A DNA stretch of 64,000 nt from Ferrovibrio sp. (GCF_025869515.1 NZ_JAOZVR010000112.1:59922-123921); one strand, 5' to 3'. Counted from the first letter of the stretch, positions 51,363-61,404 are shown. Translations and numbers: made by a program. Notes: generated by a model from the letters alone, not told the origin.

Positions 51363-52149
51363 TCCGGCAAAAACTCCGGTGAGCTTCCGCGGCGCCGGTT
51401 TCGTGCCTGGCACCCGACGCTGGGCGCCCTGGCTGGCATTTGCCCTGATCATCGCCTGCTGGGAATCGGCATCGCGGCTCGGCTGGCTGCCTTCGCTGTT
51501 CATGCCGGCACCGAGCGAGGTGATGAACGCGCTGCATGCATTGCTGGTCGACGGCAAGCTGCTGGTGCATATCGGCGCTTCGCTGAAACGGATTGTTTCA
51601 GGCTGGATTCTGGGCAGCATCGCCGGCGTCACCCTCGGCTTCCTGATGGGGATTTTCGTGCTGGCGCGGTCGGTCGGCCTGCCGGTGGTTTCGGCACTGT
51701 TCCCGATTCCGAAGATCGCGCTGCTGCCGCTGTTCATCCTGTGGTTCGGTATCGGCGAGCCGTCGAAGGTCGCCACCATCGCGCTTGGCGTGTTCTTCCC
51801 CACCGTGGTCAGTGCCTTCTCGGCGGTCGACAACGTGCCGCGCAACCTGATCCGCATGGCGCAGAGTTTCGGTCTCAGCACGCGCATGATCGTGTTCAAA
51901 GTCATCCTGCCCGGCGCCATGCCGGGCATCCTGGCCGGTTTCCGTATTTCCACCTCGATCGCGCTGATCCTGGTGGTGGCGGCCGAAATGATCGGCGCCG
52001 ATACCGGCATCGGCGCCTTCGTGCTGGCGGCCGGCAACCTGATGCAGATCGACCAGCTGATCGCCGGCGTCGTGCTGCTGTCGCTGCTCGGCCTTACGGT
52101 CAGTGCGCTGCTCAGCGTGACCGAGAAGATTGTCCTGCGCTGGCGGTGA
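51355..52149 (+). CDS. ABC transporter permease (SsuC/TauC-like)
   Basis: PIPKIALLPLFILWFGIGEPSKVATIALGVFFP; overlap with ATPase gene. Confidence 0.92.
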   Translation: MSDPAKTPVSFRGAGFVPGTRRWAPWLAFALIIACWESASRLGWLPSLFMPAPSEVMNALHALLVDGKLLVHIGASLKRIVSGWILGSIAGVTLGFLMGIFVLARSVGLPVVSALFPIPKIALLPLFILWFGIGEPSKVATIALGVFFPTVVSAFSAVDNVPRNLIRMAQSFGLSTRMIVFKVILPGAMPGILAGFRISTSIALILVVAAEMIGADTGIGAFVLAAGNLMQIDQLIAGVVLLSLLGLTVSALLSVTEKIVLRWR

Positions 52150-52159
52150 GGGTCCCCCG

Positions 52160-53464
52160 ATGAGCGATTACCCGGTTCCACCCACCCGTACCGTGCGCCA
52201 CCAGCCCTCCCGGGCGCAGATCATCGAGGTGGATATCGCCGTGGTCGGCGCCGGTATCAGCGGCATTTCGGCGGCGCTGGAGGCGGCCAGACTCGGTCGC
52301 CGCGTTGCGCTGATCGATGCCGGCCAGCAGCTTGGCGGTCAGTCGACCGGTTCGATGCTCGGCACCTTCTGCGGCTTCTATTCCAACGGACCGGAGCCTT
52401 ATCGCGTCGTTTACGGCATTGTCGACGCGATGTTCGCCCATCTGAAGAAGGCCGATGCCTTCCATCTGCGGCGCGGCCGCAACAGTTACATCCCGCTCTA
52501 TCAGGAACAGGCGCTGGTGCGCTGGATCGAACAGGCGGTGCATGCGGCCGGCATTCAGGTTCTGCTCGGCGCCACCCTGCTGCAGGCTCGTCGCGACGGC
52601 GGCCGGATCGTGGCGCTCGATATTGCCACCCGTTTCGGCCCGGTGGAGGTGCATGCCGAGGGCTTCGTCGATGCCTCGGGGGACGCGGCTCTGAGCTATC
52701 TCGCCGGCTTCGACTGCCGCGAACCGGTCAGCCCGATCATGGGCACGCTGATGTTCACCCTGGAGGGTTTCGACGAAGCCGCCGCCCTGCAGCTCGACCG
52801 CTGGGCGGTGCAGAAGCGTCTCGCGGAAACCGGCGGCCGGTATGGCCTGGTGCGGCGCGATGGTTTCGTCTTCGCCTTTCCGGGCAAGGGCCACGCCACC
52901 GTCAACATGACGCATGTCAAAACGCCGCTCGATCCCGAAGGTTACGCGACCGCGCAGGCCGAGGGCCGGGCCCAGGCCGACCGCGTGGTGGACTTCCTGC
53001 GTGGCGAATATCCGGCCGCTTTCGCCACAGCGCGCGTGCGGCAGTATGGCTTTCTCGGCATCCGGCAGACGCGCTGGATCGTCGCCCGCCACAGCCTGCA
53101 GATCGACGAGGTGCGGCAGGGCCTGAAACCCGACGATGCGATCCTGCGCTGCTCATGGCCGGTCGAACTGCATGACCGTCCCGAGGATGTGCATTGGGAA
53201 GAATTCGGCGACGATCACCTGCATTACGTGCCGTTTCGCGCCATGGTGCCGCAGCAGGCCGACAATCTGGTGGCGGCCGGCCGCTGCATCGACGGCGATC
53301 CGGCCGCACTCAGCTCGGTACGGGTGATGGGGCCCTGCGTGGCCATGGGCGCAGCCGCGGCGCAGGCGCTCGATCTCGCCGGCGCCGGTTCGGTCAGCCA
53401 GATCGATATCGCCGCGCTGCAGCTCCGGCTGCGCGACAATCTCGAACGGCGCGACCGCGACTGA
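52160..53464 (+). CDS. FAD-dependent oxidoreductase
   Basis: IDVAVVGAGISG-type dinucleotide motif (IAVVGAGISGISAALEAARLGRRVALIDAGQQLGGQ); FVDASGDAAL. Confidence 0.88.
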   Translation: MSDYPVPPTRTVRHQPSRAQIIEVDIAVVGAGISGISAALEAARLGRRVALIDAGQQLGGQSTGSMLGTFCGFYSNGPEPYRVVYGIVDAMFAHLKKADAFHLRRGRNSYIPLYQEQALVRWIEQAVHAAGIQVLLGATLLQARRDGGRIVALDIATRFGPVEVHAEGFVDASGDAALSYLAGFDCREPVSPIMGTLMFTLEGFDEAAALQLDRWAVQKRLAETGGRYGLVRRDGFVFAFPGKGHATVNMTHVKTPLDPEGYATAQAEGRAQADRVVDFLRGEYPAAFATARVRQYGFLGIRQTRWIVARHSLQIDEVRQGLKPDDAILRCSWPVELHDRPEDVHWEEFGDDHLHYVPFRAMVPQQADNLVAAGRCIDGDPAALSSVRVMGPCVAMGAAAAQALDLAGAGSVSQIDIAALQLRLRDNLERRDRD

Positions 53465-53479
53465 GGCCGCTGCGGTGAC

Positions 53480-53959
53480 TTAGCCGCGCGCTTCCAGGTT
53501 ATCCACCAGCTGCCGCAGCAGCGTGATGAATTCCACGCGTTTGGCCGCCGGCAGCGGATCGAGGATGCGATCCTGTGCCCGCGCCACGCCCGGCTGGGCG
53601 GCGCGCAGCTGGCGTTCGCCTTCCGGCGTCACCGCCAGTGCGTTGGTGCGACGATCGCTTTCGGTCCGCTGACGGATCAGCAGCCCGCGTTTGATCAGGC
53701 GCGCCACCATTTCGGCCACCGTAGAGCGGTCGATGCCGGTCTGGCGCACCAGATCGACCTGGCTGATGCCGCTTTTCTGGTAGATCGCCAGCAGTAGCGC
53801 GAATTGTCGTGGTGTCAGCCCGTTGCTGCCAACTTCCGCCGTATAAAGATCGACGGCAAGTTGCTGGCAGCGACGCAGCAGATGCCCCGGCGCATCCTGC
53901 AGGTTAAAGCCGCCGAGATTATCCCCGGCGCCATTATGGGTGGTCTTGTCCCCCGACAT
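53480..53959 (-). CDS. MarR-family transcriptional regulator
   Basis: GLTPRQFALLLAIYQKSGISQVDLVRQTGIDRSTVAEMVARLIKRGLLIRQRTESDRRTNALAVTPEG. Confidence 0.92.
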   Translation of the reverse strand: MSGDKTTHNGAGDNLGGFNLQDAPGHLLRRCQQLAVDLYTAEVGSNGLTPRQFALLLAIYQKSGISQVDLVRQTGIDRSTVAEMVARLIKRGLLIRQRTESDRRTNALAVTPEGERQLRAAQPGVARAQDRILDPLPAAKRVEFITLLRQLVDNLEARG

Positions 53960-54097
53960 GGAACCTCCCCTTTCTTATGTTTTTTGTATAAGCCTGCCTG
54001 TTACTGGTCGGGAATTGCCCCGCTTCTCAGTCCACTGATAAAACGCCATTTGCATGGGATTCGTCCAGAGGAAGTCGCAATATTTTACGACCTGTGA

Positions 54098-54682
54098 ATG
54101 AAACTCACTAAATGCGATCCTTGCGACCGCAAACATCGGTGCAGCATGCAAAACCCCAGAAACTACCGTTTTTCCAAGCAGGTGCCGGAAGGTGACAACC
54201 GCGAGCGCCATGTCTGCAACGACTGTGGATGGATTCACTATGTGAATCCGCAGATCGTGGTCGGGGCGGTGATCACTGCGGGCGAGCGGATTCTGCTCTG
54301 CCGGCGTGCCATCGAGCCGCGCCTCGGCTTCTGGACGATACCGGCCGGCTACATGGAAGAGCGCGAAACCTCCGAAGCCGGCGCCATGCGTGAAGCGCAG
54401 GAGGAGGCCTGCGCCGATATCCGCATCGACGCGCTGCTGGCGGTCTACAACATCCCGCGCATCAGCCAGGTGCAGCTGATCTACCGCGCCACGCTGGCCA
54501 GTCCGGATTTTTCCGCCGGTCCTGAATCGCTGGAGGTCAGGCTCTTCCACTGGGATGAGATACCCTGGAACGAGCTGGCATTTCCCTCGGTGCATTGGGC
54601 TTTGCAGCAGCATCGCAGCGTGACCGGCCGCGACAGCTTTCCCGCTTTCAGCAATCCGCCGGGCGAACTGGGGAATTACTGA
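54098..54682 (+). CDS. NUDIX hydrolase with N-terminal zinc-ribbon-like segment
   Basis: HVCNDCGWIHYVNPQIVVGAVI; nudix box GYMEERETSEAGAMREAQEEACADI. Start may be 54146. Confidence 0.9.
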   Translation: MKLTKCDPCDRKHRCSMQNPRNYRFSKQVPEGDNRERHVCNDCGWIHYVNPQIVVGAVITAGERILLCRRAIEPRLGFWTIPAGYMEERETSEAGAMREAQEEACADIRIDALLAVYNIPRISQVQLIYRATLASPDFSAGPESLEVRLFHWDEIPWNELAFPSVHWALQQHRSVTGRDSFPAFSNPPGELGNY

Positions 54683-54691
54683 TCCAGCCAG

Positions 54692-55633
54692 TTACTGATC
54701 AAGACCGGCGAGCGCGCGGGCAAAGCCGCGTGCCGAGAAGGGCTGCAGGTCGGCGGCCTGTTCGCCGACGCCGATGTAATGCACCGGCAGGCCGAATTTG
54801 TCGGCAATCGCCACCAGTACCCCGCCGCGCGCCGTGCCGTCGAGCTTGGTCACCACCAGGCCGCTGACGGCGCAGATTTCCTTGAAGGTAGCCACCTGGC
54901 TGATCGCGTTCTGGCCCGTCGTGGCATCCAGCACCAGCAGCACATGATGCGGCGCATCCGGCACCTGCTTTTTCAGCACGCGCACGATCTTGGCCAGTTC
55001 GGCCATCAGGTCGGCCTTGTTCTGCAGCCGGCCGGCGGTATCGATCATCAGCACATCGATGCCATCGGCCTGCGCCTGGGTCAGCGCATCGAAGGCGAGG
55101 CCGGCCGCATCGGCGCCGGTTTCGCGCGCCAGCACCGGCGCCCTGGCGCGCTCGCCCCAGACTTTCAACTGCTCGACGGCGGCGGCGCGGAACGTGTCGC
55201 CGGCCACCAGCATCACGCGCTTACCGTCATCGCGCAGCTTGCTGGCGATCTTGCCGATCGTGGTGGTCTTGCCGACGCCATTGACGCCGACCACCAGGAT
55301 CACCTGCGGCTTGGCGCCCGTCAGGTCCATCGGCTGTTCCACCGGCTGCAGCAGCGGCGTCACCGACTCCGCCAGGGCAATGCGGATTTCCTCGGCCGAG
55401 ATGTCTTTCTCGAACCGGTCCCTGGCGATGGCGGCGACGATCTTGCCCGCCGTGGCGATGCCCAGGTCGGCCCTGATCAGGGTCTCTTCCAATTCGTCGA
55501 GCGCCTCGCGGTCGAGTTTGCGCTTGGTGAACAGCGCGCCGATCTGCTCGCCCAGCTGTCCGGCCGAGCGCGACAGGCCGGCCTTCAGCCGGCCGAACCA
55601 GCCGGTTTTCTTTTCAGCTTCGGTATCGCTCAT
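54692..55633 (-). CDS. ftsY: Signal recognition particle receptor FtsY
   Basis: GVNGVGKTTTIGKIASKL, AGDTFRAAAVEQLKVW, DTAGRLQNKADLMAEL, TKLDGTARGGV. Confidence 0.97.
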   Translation of the reverse strand: MSDTEAEKKTGWFGRLKAGLSRSAGQLGEQIGALFTKRKLDREALDELEETLIRADLGIATAGKIVAAIARDRFEKDISAEEIRIALAESVTPLLQPVEQPMDLTGAKPQVILVVGVNGVGKTTTIGKIASKLRDDGKRVMLVAGDTFRAAAVEQLKVWGERARAPVLARETGADAAGLAFDALTQAQADGIDVLMIDTAGRLQNKADLMAELAKIVRVLKKQVPDAPHHVLLVLDATTGQNAISQVATFKEICAVSGLVVTKLDGTARGGVLVAIADKFGLPVHYIGVGEQAADLQPFSARGFARALAGLDQ

Positions 55634-56904
55634 GCCGCGTCCAGCCAGAGTTTGCCGTCGCGCACGGCTGCGATCCGGGCCGTCACGATGCTGCCCTTCG
55701 CCATATGGCCGGGCAGGGCGACGGCTGCATAGGTTTCGTCACGGCCGACGCCTTCCTGTTCGACCAGGATGCTGGCCTCGCGGCCGATGCGGCCGGCGAG
55801 AAAGCGGTTCAGCGCCGCATCGGCATCGGCACGCAGCAGGGCGGCGCGCGCCCGGCGCAGCTCGACCGGCAATTGCGGCATTCGCGCCGCCGGCGTGCCG
55901 GGCCGCGGCGAATAGGGGAATACATGCACGAAGGCGAGGCCGGCCGCTTCGATCAGGCTGCGGCTCTGTTCAAACGCCGCGTCGCTCTCGGTCGGGAAGC
56001 CGGCGATCAGGTCGGCGCCCAGCGCGATGCCGGGTCGCAACTGCTGCAGCCGGTGCGCCATCTCCAGCGCCTGGGCGCGACTGTGCCGACGCTTCATGCG
56101 CTTGAGGATCAGGTCGTCGCCGGCCTGCAGGCTTAAATGCGCATGCGGCATGACGCGCGGCTCGTCGGCATAGAGCTGCAGCAGGTCGGCATCGATTTCG
56201 GCCGGATCGAGCGAGGAAAACCGCAGGCGTTCGATCTGCGGCACCAGCGCCAGCAGGCGACGTGTCGCCTGGCCCAGTGTCGGCTGCCCCGGCAGGTCGT
56301 GGCCGTAGGAGGTGATGTCGACGCCGGTGAGGACGAATTCGCGATAGCCGCGTGCGGCCAGGATGCGCGCCTGTTCGGCCACGGCGCCGAGCGGCAGCGA
56401 GCGGCTCGGGCCGCGGCCATAGGGAATGATGCAGAAGGTGCAGCGATGATCGCAGCCCTGCTGGATTTCCAGATAGGCGCGCGGCCGGCCGGGAAAATGG
56501 CTGACGGCGGGCAGGGCCGGTGGCGTATCGCGCTGGATATCGCCGACGCTCACGCGCGGTGCATCCTTGTCCAGATCGCGCCACAGGACTTCGCCCAGCT
56601 TCTCGCGGTTGCCGATCACATGATCGACTTCCGTCATATCGGCAAAGCCCTGCGGATTGACCTGCGCGGCGCAGCCGGTGACGACGATACGCGCTCCGGG
56701 GCGGTCGCGGCGCAGGCGGCGGATCGCCTGGCGAGCCTGTTTCTCGGCTTCCGCTGTCACGGCACAGGTATTCACCACCACGATGTCGTCGCGGCCGTGC
56801 CTGGCAAGAGCGGCACGGATCGCCTCGCCTTCATAGGCATTGAGGCGGCAGCCGAAATTCAGAACACCGGACTCTGTCTCTGATGCCATCGGCCCATCTG
56901 CCAT
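55630..56904 (-). CDS. mtaB: tRNA (t6A37) methylthiotransferase MtaB
   Basis: FGCRLNAYEGEAI, VVNTCAVTAEAEKQARQAIRRL, radical-SAM QQGCDHRCTFCIIPYGRG. Confidence 0.94.
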   Translation of the reverse strand: MADGPMASETESGVLNFGCRLNAYEGEAIRAALARHGRDDIVVVNTCAVTAEAEKQARQAIRRLRRDRPGARIVVTGCAAQVNPQGFADMTEVDHVIGNREKLGEVLWRDLDKDAPRVSVGDIQRDTPPALPAVSHFPGRPRAYLEIQQGCDHRCTFCIIPYGRGPSRSLPLGAVAEQARILAARGYREFVLTGVDITSYGHDLPGQPTLGQATRRLLALVPQIERLRFSSLDPAEIDADLLQLYADEPRVMPHAHLSLQAGDDLILKRMKRRHSRAQALEMAHRLQQLRPGIALGADLIAGFPTESDAAFEQSRSLIEAAGLAFVHVFPYSPRPGTPAARMPQLPVELRRARAALLRADADAALNRFLAGRIGREASILVEQEGVGRDETYAAVALPGHMAKGSIVTARIAAVRDGKLWLDAA

Positions 56905-56909
56905 CTGGA

Positions 56910-57764
56910 TCAGGCAGCGTCGTGCAGGGCGGCCCAGAAACTCGGCGGGATTTCGCCGTGGAAGGCCTCGGTGGCCGGACCGGTCATGTAGATGTGGTTA
57001 TCGGTCGCCCATTCGATGGTCAGCACACCGCCATCCAGCACGATTTCGGCCTTGCGATCGCTCAGTTCGCGACGGGCCGCCGCCACCAGCGTGGCGCAGG
57101 CGCCGGTGCCGCAGGCGCGCGTGATGCCGGCGCCGCGTTCCCAGACCCGCATGCGGATCTGCTTGCGATCGATGATTTCGGCGAATTCGACATTGATGCG
57201 CTGCGGGAACAGAGGATCGCGTTCGATCTGCGGGCCGATCTCGCCCAGCGGCACGGCTTCGGCATTGGGCACGAAGAACACCACATGCGGATTGCCGACA
57301 TTCACCGCACCGGGCTTGTCGTAGCCGCCGTGGCTGTAGGCCATGCTCATGGTATTCATTTCGCGGGCCAGCGGAATCGACCGCCAGTCGAAATGCGGTT
57401 CGCCCATGTCGACGGTGATCAGCCCGCTGGCGCCGGTTTTCGCGTTCAGCCAGCCGCCAACCGTGTCGATGCTGACAGTGTCCTTGCCATTTTCCCGCAT
57501 CAGCAGGGTGGCGACGCAGCGCGCGGCATTGCCGCAGGATTCCACCTCGCCGCCATCGGCATTGTGGATGCGCATGAAGGCATCAGCCTTGTCGGAGCGC
57601 TCGATGGTGATCATCTGGTCGAAGCCGACCCCGCGCCTGCGGTCGCCCAGCAGCTTCACGGCGGCAAGATCGAGCGGCAGGCTGTGGGCGCGCGCATCCA
57701 GCACGACGAAATCGTTGCCGAGTCCGTGCATTTTGACAAACGGGAGCGGGCTGGACGGGTGCAT
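56910..57764 (-). CDS. dapF: Diaminopimelate epimerase
   Basis: KMHGLGNDFVVLDAR, NADGGEVESCGNAARCV, TRACGTGACATLVAA. Confidence 0.97.
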   Translation of the reverse strand: MHPSSPLPFVKMHGLGNDFVVLDARAHSLPLDLAAVKLLGDRRRGVGFDQMITIERSDKADAFMRIHNADGGEVESCGNAARCVATLLMRENGKDTVSIDTVGGWLNAKTGASGLITVDMGEPHFDWRSIPLAREMNTMSMAYSHGGYDKPGAVNVGNPHVVFFVPNAEAVPLGEIGPQIERDPLFPQRINVEFAEIIDRKQIRMRVWERGAGITRACGTGACATLVAAARRELSDRKAEIVLDGGVLTIEWATDNHIYMTGPATEAFHGEIPPSFWAALHDAA

Positions 57765-57860
57765 GCGGGGGTTATAGGGCGAGGGGGCGTCAGAGTCCAG
57801 ATAAGGCCGGCCAGACCGGGAAACCAGATGGGCGCGAAACCAGGGGCCGGAATCCGGCAG

Positions 57861-58370
57861 CTAGGGGGCGGTTTTGGTACCCGGCTTGGCCTTGTCGACC
57901 GCGGCTTTCAGCGAGGCGCGCAGCTGCGCCTCCAGGGCGCCGCCCGAGCCCTTGATGCGGTGGGACACCACCACATACAGGGTGTCGACATGGATGCTGA
58001 CGATTTCCTGCTGCAGCTCGTCGAGGTCTTCGAGCTCCTTGAGGAAGTCATGCAGCGACTTGGCGAATTCGGTCAGCAGGGGATAGCCGAACACGCCGCC
58101 CATGCCCTTGATCTGGAACGCCTCCTCGCGGATATGCTCCAGCACCTCGCGGCGCGCCGCGGGCTCGGTGGCGGCCCGGCCCAGCGCCTCGCGCAGGCCC
58201 TTCAGGCTCTCCACCGTTTCATCCAGGAATTGCGCTGAGGAATTCTCGACCAGCTGCTCCATTTTCTTGAGCGTCGCTTCGTCGAGCTTGATGTCCATCC
58301 CGGTCTTGTAATTGACCGCCTTGCGCTTCAACTCGCCGCGATTGGGGATGATCTGGGCTTTACTGCGCAT
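57861..58370 (-). CDS. HPt-like helical protein, partner gene of adjacent receiver
   Basis: Helical; EEAFQIKGMGGVFGYPLLTEFAKSLHDFL resembles the HPt core but with Phe at the His position; a second motif SHRIKGSGG near the C-terminus. Confidence 0.6.
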   Translation of the reverse strand: MRSKAQIIPNRGELKRKAVNYKTGMDIKLDEATLKKMEQLVENSSAQFLDETVESLKGLREALGRAATEPAARREVLEHIREEAFQIKGMGGVFGYPLLTEFAKSLHDFLKELEDLDELQQEIVSIHVDTLYVVVSHRIKGSGGALEAQLRASLKAAVDKAKPGTKTAP

Positions 58371-58387
58371 GATGCGGGCCTGCGACC

Positions 58388-58885
58388 TTAGTCCGGCTTC
58401 TGCTGACGCCGGTCGGGGCCTTCAAACGGCAATTGCTGGCGCCGGCGGTCGGGGCCGAAATAGCCTCTGACGCTGACAAAATCGCGCGGCCGCGCGATCA
58501 CCGAGACCAGGCGGCGATACATGCCGTCAGCGGTAAAGGGTTTGGCGAGAAACTCGGTCACGCCCTTGTCGCGCGATTCCATCACGTATTCGACCTCGGA
58601 ATTCGCCGTCAGCATGATCACCGGCATCATGCGGTCGGGCGAGCCGCCATCGGTGCGCAGCCAGTCCAGCAGTTCAAGGCCGGAGCGCGGCTTGAGATTC
58701 CACTCGGTGATCAGCACGTCGAAACCGCCGGCGCGCAAGCTGGCAATCGCCTTTTCGCTATCGCGCGCGGTCGTGCACTGGGTGCAGCCCAGCATCATCA
58801 GAATATCTTTGATCAGCTGGCACATCAGCCGATTGCTATCCACGATAAGAAAACGGACGTGGCTGAAATCGATCTTTTCCGACAT
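58388..58885 (-). CDS. Stand-alone receiver protein with Glu at the expected acceptor-Asp position
   Basis: RFLIVDSNRLMCQLIKDILMMLG ... FDVLITEWNLKPRSGLELLDWL ... VIMLTANSE ... FLAKPF; C-terminal duplicated GPDRR. Confidence 0.88.
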   Translation of the reverse strand: MSEKIDFSHVRFLIVDSNRLMCQLIKDILMMLGCTQCTTARDSEKAIASLRAGGFDVLITEWNLKPRSGLELLDWLRTDGGSPDRMMPVIMLTANSEVEYVMESRDKGVTEFLAKPFTADGMYRRLVSVIARPRDFVSVRGYFGPDRRRQQLPFEGPDRRQQKPD

Positions 58886-59039
58886 TCCGTTTCGACTGCC
58901 CCTCTGCTCACAACCTGAAGCGTCCAGGCTGGCCAGCTCTCCCCCGCGCCGCAGGCCCGTATCAACCCTGGCCGCGCCGCACTAGAATCGTAGAAATACT
59001 TTTGCGATCATATATATACTGGCAATCCGGTGAAGCCAA

Positions 59040-59068
59040 CCAATCCGTAACACCTGTGAGGGGATTGG
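59040..59068. promoter_or_regulatory. Stem structure in leader of MFS gene
   Basis: CCAATCC (59040-59046) / GGATTGG (59062-59068), perfect 7 bp. Confidence 0.3.
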
Positions 59069-59108
59069 CCGGGTATTCATTCTACCTTTTCCCGTATTAC
59101 CGGGTCCA

Positions 59109-60326
59109 ATGCCGAAATCGCCCCCACCCGCCAGCCTGCTCCTGCTGCTGACGATCCTGTTTTCGAACGGGGTTCTGGCTGCCACCATGTATTTACCCTC
59201 GCTGCCGACCATCGGCGAAGAGCTTACCGCCCCGGTCGATGCCCTGCCGCTCACCCTGACGGTCTATTTCATCACTTTTGCCGGCGGGCAGCTGATCTAC
59301 GGTCCGCTCAGCGACCGGTATGGCCGACGCCCGCTGCTGCTGGGCGGTCTGGTCATCATGGTGGCCGGTTCGGCGGCCTGCGCGCTGGTCGACAGTCTGG
59401 CGGCCCTGCTCTGGGCCCGGGCGGCGCAGGGGCTTGGCGCGGCCGGCGCCATGGCCACCGGCCGCGCCCACATAAACCACGCCTACGAACGTAGTCAGGC
59501 GGCGCGGGCCACCTCGGTGATCAGCGCCTCGCTGGCGCTCGCGCCGATCCTGGCGCCGATGCTGGGCGGCCTGGTCGAGCACTTCCTCGGCTGGCGGGCG
59601 AATTTCTGGATCAGCGGCGGCATCACCCTGGCGGTCCTGCTGATCCTGGCCTGGCGCCTGCCGGAAACCCACCGGCCCGATCCCGATGCCGGCGCCCTGC
59701 TGCCCGGCATCCTGCGCGCCTATGGTTTCCTGCTCGGCAGCCGCAGTTTCCTCACCTTCGGCCTGCTCAATCTGGCGATCTTTGCCGGCCTGCACGGCTT
59801 CAGTGCCGGGGCGCCTTCGGTGCTGATCGGCGCCATGAATCTCGATGCGGTCAGCTACGGTGTGCTCACGGCACTTGGCAGTGCCGGATTCTTCCTCGGT
59901 GCCGTCGGCTCATCCTGGCTGGGTGGCAGGCTCGGTATCCGCCGCATGATCGATGGCGGTGTGATCTGCATGCTGGTCGGCGCCCTGGGACTGGCTTTTT
60001 ATGTTGAGGTCTTCGGTCCCAGCATCACGGCCATCATCGTCCTGCGCATGGTCTGGGCGGTGGGGATGGGACTGGCGCTGCCCAATTCGGTGGTCGCCGC
60101 CGTCGGCGTCAATCCGGCCACCATCGGCGCCGGGGCGGCGCTGTCCGGATTCCTGCAGACCATCGGCGGCGTCATGGGGTCGGCAGTGAATACCCTGTTC
60201 CCGGCCGGCGACCCGCTGTCGCTTGGCCTGGCTTTCGGCAGCACGGCGCTGCTGGGCGCAGTCATCTGGTGGATGAACCGCGATGTCGTGGCGCCGTCCG
60301 CCAAAGCCGGGGCTGCGGCGGATTAG
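59109..60326 (+). CDS. MFS drug transporter, Bcr/CflA family (second copy in window)
   Basis: AATMYLPSLPTIGEEL, YGPLSDRYGRRPLLLGGL. Confidence 0.9.
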   Translation: MPKSPPPASLLLLLTILFSNGVLAATMYLPSLPTIGEELTAPVDALPLTLTVYFITFAGGQLIYGPLSDRYGRRPLLLGGLVIMVAGSAACALVDSLAALLWARAAQGLGAAGAMATGRAHINHAYERSQAARATSVISASLALAPILAPMLGGLVEHFLGWRANFWISGGITLAVLLILAWRLPETHRPDPDAGALLPGILRAYGFLLGSRSFLTFGLLNLAIFAGLHGFSAGAPSVLIGAMNLDAVSYGVLTALGSAGFFLGAVGSSWLGGRLGIRRMIDGGVICMLVGALGLAFYVEVFGPSITAIIVLRMVWAVGMGLALPNSVVAAVGVNPATIGAGAALSGFLQTIGGVMGSAVNTLFPAGDPLSLGLAFGSTALLGAVIWWMNRDVVAPSAKAGAAAD

Positions 60327-60332
60327 CGGGCT

Positions 60333-61271
60333 TCAGCCTTCCGGCTTCAGCACGGCCATCAGTTCGCGCCATTCGCGCGCGCTCATGCCGGAACTGGCCT
60401 GATCGACCGCTTCGCCGGCCAGCATGCGCCGCACCGCCTTGATGGCCGAAGCCGACAGCGCCGCGCCGCCGATGCGGTATTCCATGAAGGCGTCGTAGCA
60501 GGCCGGCACCCAGCGCTTCACCGTATCCAGCATCGCCTCGGCATAGACGCGGATTTCATACTGCGCATGACTGTCGGCGCGTAAGCTGAGGAAATGCAGC
60601 AGGTTCAGCAGGTCGGTCTTCCAGTACCACTGGGTATAGAAGTTGACCGTCAGGTTCATGCGCGCCAGCTCGCGCGCCAGGCCCTCGCGGCCCTCGTCGC
60701 GCTTGCTGCCATCCGGCCGCTCGTTCAGCATCTCCTCGTAGGAGGTATAGCTCTGGCTGGCATCGCGCTTCAGCAGTTCCAGCACGCGGGCGGCTTCCGG
60801 CCCGGTCAGGATATCGCCGCGGCCCTGGCGGTTCGCGCTCGACTGCGCCGCCAGCTGGTCGGGCGCGGGGATGTAGAACTCGTTGTCGAGGATCGAATAG
60901 CGCGCCGAGTATTCGTTCACATTGGCGGTGCGATGGCGGATCCACTGCCGGGCCACGAAGATCGGCAGCTTCACATGATACTTGATCTCGCACATCTCGA
61001 AGGGCGTGGTGTGCCGGTGCCGCATCAGGTAGTTGATCAGACCGCGATCCTCGCTGACCTTCTTGGTGCCGCGGCCGTAGGAGACGCGGGCGGCCTGCAC
61101 CACAGCCGCGTCGTCACCCATGTAATCGATGACGCGGACAAAACCGTGGTCGAGCACGGTCAGCGGCTCATACAGAATCTCCTCCAGCGCCGGCACGGTG
61201 GCGCGGCGGGTGGTCTGGCTATGGGTGCGCAGGGCGGCAATCTCGGCGGCCTGCTCCGGCGTCATGGTCAT
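60333..61271 (-). CDS. thyX: FAD-dependent thymidylate synthase
   Basis: [15 protein letters not shown] ThyX motif; [23 protein letters not shown] start chosen at 61271; the ORF-track extension to 61772 runs antisense through tmRNA. Confidence 0.95.
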   Translation of the reverse strand: MTMTPEQAAEIAALRTHSQTTRRATVPALEEILYEPLTVLDHGFVRVIDYMGDDAAVVQAARVSYGRGTKKVSEDRGLINYLMRHRHTTPFEMCEIKYHVKLPIFVARQWIRHRTANVNEYSARYSILDNEFYIPAPDQLAAQSSANRQGRGDILTGPEAARVLELLKRDASQSYTSYEEMLNERPDGSKRDEGREGLARELARMNLTVNFYTQWYWKTDLLNLLHFLSLRADSHAQYEIRVYAEAMLDTVKRWVPACYDAFMEYRIGGAALSASAIKAVRRMLAGEAVDQASSGMSAREWRELMAVLKPEG

Positions 61272-61404
61272 GCGGCAATCTCCGGCAAATTCCGGCGACT
61301 CGGGCCGCCGGGCAAAAGGCAGGTGGTTATAGACCGGCCGCCCGATTCTTCCAAAGGCCCGGCGGGTCTGCAAAAGGTCCCCGGGAATAGAGTGGCGGCA
61401 GGCC

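Noticed and set aside
49920-52181. 753-aa minus-strand ORF
   Set aside because: Antisense to the SBP/ATPase/permease genes, whose families are clear; biased composition.
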